64,000 bases of DNA from assembly GCF_026015965.1 (NCBI RefSeq), contig NZ_CP110383.1:839808-903807 (forward strand), in the 5' to 3' direction. Each line of letters opens with the position of its first letter. Position 1 is the first letter of the stretch. The DNA comes from Selenomonas sputigena (lineage in GTDB: Bacteria; Bacillota; Negativicutes; Selenomonadales; Selenomonadaceae). The position numbers and the translations under genes are program-made. The notes under the pieces are model-generated. The model was not told the DNA's origin, did not search any database, and saw only the letters and a list, made by a program, of their open reading frames with translations. Below are positions 61,320 to 64,000 of this stretch, piece by piece.

Positions 61320-62753
61320 TTAGTTTGATGGCTCTTCGGGGTCTTGGAAGCCGAGCAGCCAAGTAGCGAGAAAGCCTGCGGCATAAGCGGTCAGAAGACC
61401 GATGAGGTAAATGGCGACTTTGTCCGTGACGGCGGCGAGCGGCAGCCCGGAGATGCCCATGGCGGCGGCGCCGACCATGAAGGCCGCCTGCACGGCACCG
61501 CCAAACGCGCCGCCGATGCAGGCCCCAAGGAAGGGGCGTCCGAGCGGCAGTGTAACACCGTAGATCAACGGCTCGCCGATGCCGAGAACGCCGACGGGAA
61601 GAGCCGTCGCCACAGTCTTCCTGAGGAAGGCGCTTCTTGTTCGGCAATAGACGCAGAGCGCCGCGCCGACCTGACCTGCGCCCGCCATGGCGAGCACAGG
61701 GAGCAGGATGGTCACGCCGTAGCGTGAGAGAAGCTCCGCATGAATGGGCGTCAATGCCTGATGTACGCCGAGCATGACCATCGGCAGCCACGCCGCGCCA
61801 AGCACGAAGCCCGTCAAGGCACCGCCCTTGTCGATGGCTGCAGTCGCAGCTTGGCCGACCCACTCGGAGAGGACGCCGCCCAAGGGCTGCAGGATGAAGA
61901 GGGCGGCAAGACCTGCGATGAGAAGCACGAGCAGCGGCGTGAGGAAGAGGTCGAGCATCTCTGGCACATGGCGGTGCAGCTTCTTTTCGAGCCATGCCGC
62001 GAGGGCCGTGACGAGGAGGACGGCGATGATGCCGCCGCGCCCCGGTACGAAGGAGAAACCATCTAAGGAAATGGCGGCGAGTCCCGGATGCGAGAGGATG
62101 ATGGCGAGCGTGCCGCCAAGCATGGGCGATCCTCCGAATTCCTTCGCGGCGTTGACGCCGACGAGGATGTTCATGCCGAAGAAGACGGCATTTCCCATGA
62201 GCCCGAGAAGTGCGGCATAAGGCGTCGCGGCAAGCGCAGGAAAAGTCTTGAGCGCGACGTTCAAAAGCCCCGTGATGATGCCGCAGGCAATGAAGGCAGG
62301 AATCAGCGGGATGAAGATGTTGGCGATGCGCTTCAAGAAAAGCTTGGCGGGCGTTGCATTCCTCTTCCGGATGACTTCATGCAGTGCTTTGCCGTCGCCG
62401 ACAGCAGAGTTTTGTGCGGCTTGACGTACGGACGGCGCATCTGCAGCATCGCTTCCGGCAGCGGTGTCCGCAGACGGCATTTCTGTCGTCGCGGCTGCAG
62501 CTTCTTGTTCAAGCAATTCCTTGAAGCACGCTGTCACGGAGGCGGCGCGGCCGGGACCGAGGATGATCTGCAGCTCTCTCCCGCTCGTATGCGTGCCCAA
62601 TACGCCGTCGAGCGCTTGGATCTTTTGCGTGAGATCGGGCATTTGCTCTTTGAGCTCAAGGCGCAGGCGCGTCATGCAGTTTGCCGCCTTGCAGATATTG
62701 GCGGCAGGTCCGACGAGTCGGAGGATTTCCTTTGCAAGCGCTTCGGCTTTCAT
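61320..62753 (-). CDS. murP: PTS N-acetylmuramic acid transporter subunit IIBC
   Basis: 477 aa. N-terminal EIIB domain (1-85) with the phosphorylated Cys26 in AANCMTRLRLEL, an Ala/Thr-rich linker (about 86-130), then a glucose-superfamily EIIC with about ten helices (FIPLIPAFIACGIITGLLN, GIGEPLIYGVTLPLGRPF). No EIIA domain is fused and none is encoded here, so it must use a EIIA elsewhere, as E. coli MurP uses Crr. ATG overlaps the murQ stop (TGATG-type, 4 bp). Confidence 0.9.
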   Translation of the reverse strand: MKAEALAKEILRLVGPAANICKAANCMTRLRLELKEQMPDLTQKIQALDGVLGTHTSGRELQIILGPGRAASVTACFKELLEQEAAAATTEMPSADTAAGSDAADAPSVRQAAQNSAVGDGKALHEVIRKRNATPAKLFLKRIANIFIPLIPAFIACGIITGLLNVALKTFPALAATPYAALLGLMGNAVFFGMNILVGVNAAKEFGGSPMLGGTLAIILSHPGLAAISLDGFSFVPGRGGIIAVLLVTALAAWLEKKLHRHVPEMLDLFLTPLLVLLIAGLAALFILQPLGGVLSEWVGQAATAAIDKGGALTGFVLGAAWLPMVMLGVHQALTPIHAELLSRYGVTILLPVLAMAGAGQVGAALCVYCRTRSAFLRKTVATALPVGVLGIGEPLIYGVTLPLGRPFLGACIGGAFGGAVQAAFMVGAAAMGISGLPLAAVTDKVAIYLIGLLTAYAAGFLATWLLGFQDPEEPSN

Positions 62754-63655
62754 GAAGATTCCTCCTTCAGAGCGCGTCTGATATAGCCGTCGGAGGCGGC
62801 AAGCTGCCGCTGCGCCTCCTCGGCAGGAAGATTAGCGAGGAGCATGAGGATGGCGAGTTTTGCACTGCCCGAAGCCTTCGCCAGCGCTTCTTCCGCCTCA
62901 GCGCGGCTTTTTCCCGTCGCTTCGATGACGATGCGCCGCGCCCGTTCATCAAGCTTGGCGTTGGAACTTTTGACATCGACCATGAGGTTGCCGTAGACTT
63001 TGCCAAGACGAATCATCGCGCCCGTGGAGAGCATGTTGAGGATGATTTTCTGCGCCGTACCTGCCTTGAGCCGCGTCGAGCCTGTGATGACCTCGGGGCC
63101 GGTGACCGCCGTGATCGCGACATCAGCGAGTGCGGCGATGGGGGAGTCGGGCGTGCAGGCGACGGCGATGGTCGCCGCACCGAGCGAGCGCGCGTAGTCG
63201 AGGCCGCCGACGACGTAGGGCGTGCGACCCGAAGCTGCGATGCCGCAGAGCACGTCTGAAGAGCTAAGGCCACGTTCTCTGAGATCCTCCTGTGCGAGCG
63301 TGAGGGAATCTTCCGCTCCCTCCTGTGCACGGAAGACGGCATTCATACCGCCCGCGATGACGCCCTGTACGAGTTCGGGATTTGTGCCGAAGGTCGGCGG
63401 GCATTCGACGGCATCGAGAATGCCGAGCCTGCCTGACGTGCCTGCGCCTAGATAAAAAAGGCGGCCGCCTTTCTTTAGACGAACCGCAATGATTTCCACC
63501 GCCCGAGCAATCATGGGCAGGGCGTTTTCCACAGCCTCGAAGACTTTCCTGTCCTCATCATGGATGGTGCGCAGCATGTCGGAAACAGAAAGCTCGTCGA
63601 TGTGAAGCGTCGCCGCATTGCGTTGCTCCGTCGTGAGCCTGTCAAAATCGATCAT
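62750..63655 (-). CDS. murQ: N-acetylmuramic acid 6-phosphate etherase
   Basis: 301 aa from minus-strand ATG 63655 (MIDFDRLTTEQRN); a longer frame to 63724 is unlike the family. Removes the lactyl ether of MurNAc-6P to give GlcNAc-6P. SIS fold with LGAGTSGRLGILDAVECPPTFG (catalytic Glu in DAVECP), EGAEDS, and GIAASGRTPYV. C-terminal UBA-like helices. First gene of the operon; no clear promoter identified. Confidence 0.95.
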   Translation of the reverse strand: MIDFDRLTTEQRNAATLHIDELSVSDMLRTIHDEDRKVFEAVENALPMIARAVEIIAVRLKKGGRLFYLGAGTSGRLGILDAVECPPTFGTNPELVQGVIAGGMNAVFRAQEGAEDSLTLAQEDLRERGLSSSDVLCGIAASGRTPYVVGGLDYARSLGAATIAVACTPDSPIAALADVAITAVTGPEVITGSTRLKAGTAQKIILNMLSTGAMIRLGKVYGNLMVDVKSSNAKLDERARRIVIEATGKSRAEAEEALAKASGSAKLAILMLLANLPAEEAQRQLAASDGYIRRALKEESS

Positions 63656-63718
63656 GAAGGCAAAGCACCTCGAATTCTTTTTCATCGTTGAGAAGAATTG
63701 TAAATTACACACACAAAG

Positions 63719-63810
63719 ATCCACTTCGTGGACATTGTGCGCTACCTTTAATGAAAGTTATCCAATCGGTCTGCGTCGTCGGCTTGACTTCTTGGACTTT
63801 CATAGTAAAA
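63719..63810 (+). repeat. Structured repeat element, copy C
   Basis: TCCAC-TTC-GTGGA hairpin (63720-63732), then GAAAGT (63753-63758) with ACTTTC (63796-63801) and GGTC (63768-63771) with GACT (63786-63789). Conserved blocks AATCGGTCT and GGCTTGACTTCTTGG relate it to copies at 15015 and 18680. Between murQ and the window end there is no gene. Confidence 0.5.
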
Positions 63811-63886
63811 GAAACAACCTTCTTCAAATTCTTTATTTTGACATAAAAGGCGGAAATCCTCTTTTCCTGACAAAGAATTATCAAAA

Positions 63887-63907
63887 AAGTTCAATAAATT
63901 TTTGATA
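63887..63907. repeat. Short inverted repeat
   Basis: TTATCAAAAA and TTTTTGATAA face each other around an AT-rich centre, roughly 63888-63908, 40 bp upstream of the last promoter. Operator or terminator; cannot decide. Confidence 0.35.
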
Positions 63908-63945
63908 AGAAGAGGAATGTGTCTGCATACATTTGAAACTTGTTC

Positions 63946-63974
63946 TTGACAAACACCTCATCGACGTATATTCT
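63946..63974 (+). promoter_or_regulatory. Promoter for a gene beyond the window
   Basis: -35 TTGACA (63946-63951), 17-bp spacer, -10 TATTCT (63969-63974). A purine-rich GAAGCGAGGA at the window end may be its ribosome site. Confidence 0.6.
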
Positions 63975-64000
63975 GTTCAAATAGTCATAGGAAGCGAGGA

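Overview
The window looks like chromosome of a Negativicutes bacterium close to Selenomonas: a Firmicute that keeps an outer membrane. The gene families are Firmicute (IreB, Asp23/Gls24 with AmaP and DUF2273, EcfA1/A2/T, MutS2, ScpA/ScpB, GatCAB, RecN). The window also has a two-partner-secretion pair with a C-terminal-Phe outer-membrane beta-barrel, which needs a diderm envelope. Coding sequence is GC-rich by eye, genes are tightly packed, and TTG/GTG starts behind strong Shine-Dalgarno sites are common. This is inference from gene content; no search was run.

Layout. 1-2100: 5'-truncated CbiK cobaltochelatase, then a minus-strand trio (HigB-like toxin, antitoxin-like protein lacking its DNA-binding half, small membrane protein). 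2100-4850: clpB behind a four-heptad palindromic operator. 4900-9200: three tandem HD-GYP-like paralogues, all missing the His of the HD dyad. 9200-11570: DUF4418 protein plus FtsX-like permease and ATPase. 11570-14960: ecfA1-ecfA2-ecfT-truA. 14990-18360: gatCAB. 18360-18950: a 590-bp non-coding stretch with two copies of a structured repeat and a G8 tract next to the promoter of the following tpsB-tpsA pair (18956-23597). 23700-26760: dapB, asd, ireB, ruvX, DUF1292. 26820-30300: a decayed phage/mobile island. 30360-60067: a long run of plus-strand housekeeping genes (mltG, U32 peptidase, acylphosphatase, aroQ, pepP, efp, asp23/amaP/DUF2273, nusB, xseAB, ispA, dxs, tlyA, nadK, argR, recN, nudix, site-2 protease, scpAB, U32, mutS2, PBP1a, tyrS, yebC, ruvCAB, queH). 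60217-63655: minus-strand murQ-murP-mupG for cell-wall MurNAc recovery.

The most unusual content is in the island at 26820-30300, which sits between the DUF1292 gene and mltG. It holds the broken remains of an AbiEii-like toxin operon and of phage polyvalent proteins (PBECR/metallopeptidase-like and MuF C-terminal-like). Superimposed on these are eleven head-to-tail small transcription units, all on the minus strand. Ten have a TTGACA/TTGACT -35 element exactly 17 bp from a -10; the eleventh has an extended -10. Each is followed at once by a long hairpin and, on the minus strand, a U-rich tail. The stems differ in sequence from unit to unit but stay complementary, while the apical loop motifs are conserved within two subgroups. 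I read this as an array of about 70-nt (one about 140-nt) small RNAs that arose antisense to the ends of phage nuclease-like genes and survived after those genes decayed. Their function is unknown; RNA-based immunity or regulation is a hypothesis only.

Other non-coding signals include a recurring structured element at about 15015, 18430, 18680 and 63720, nested twin palindromes at 26821-26911, and well-formed terminators after most operons.
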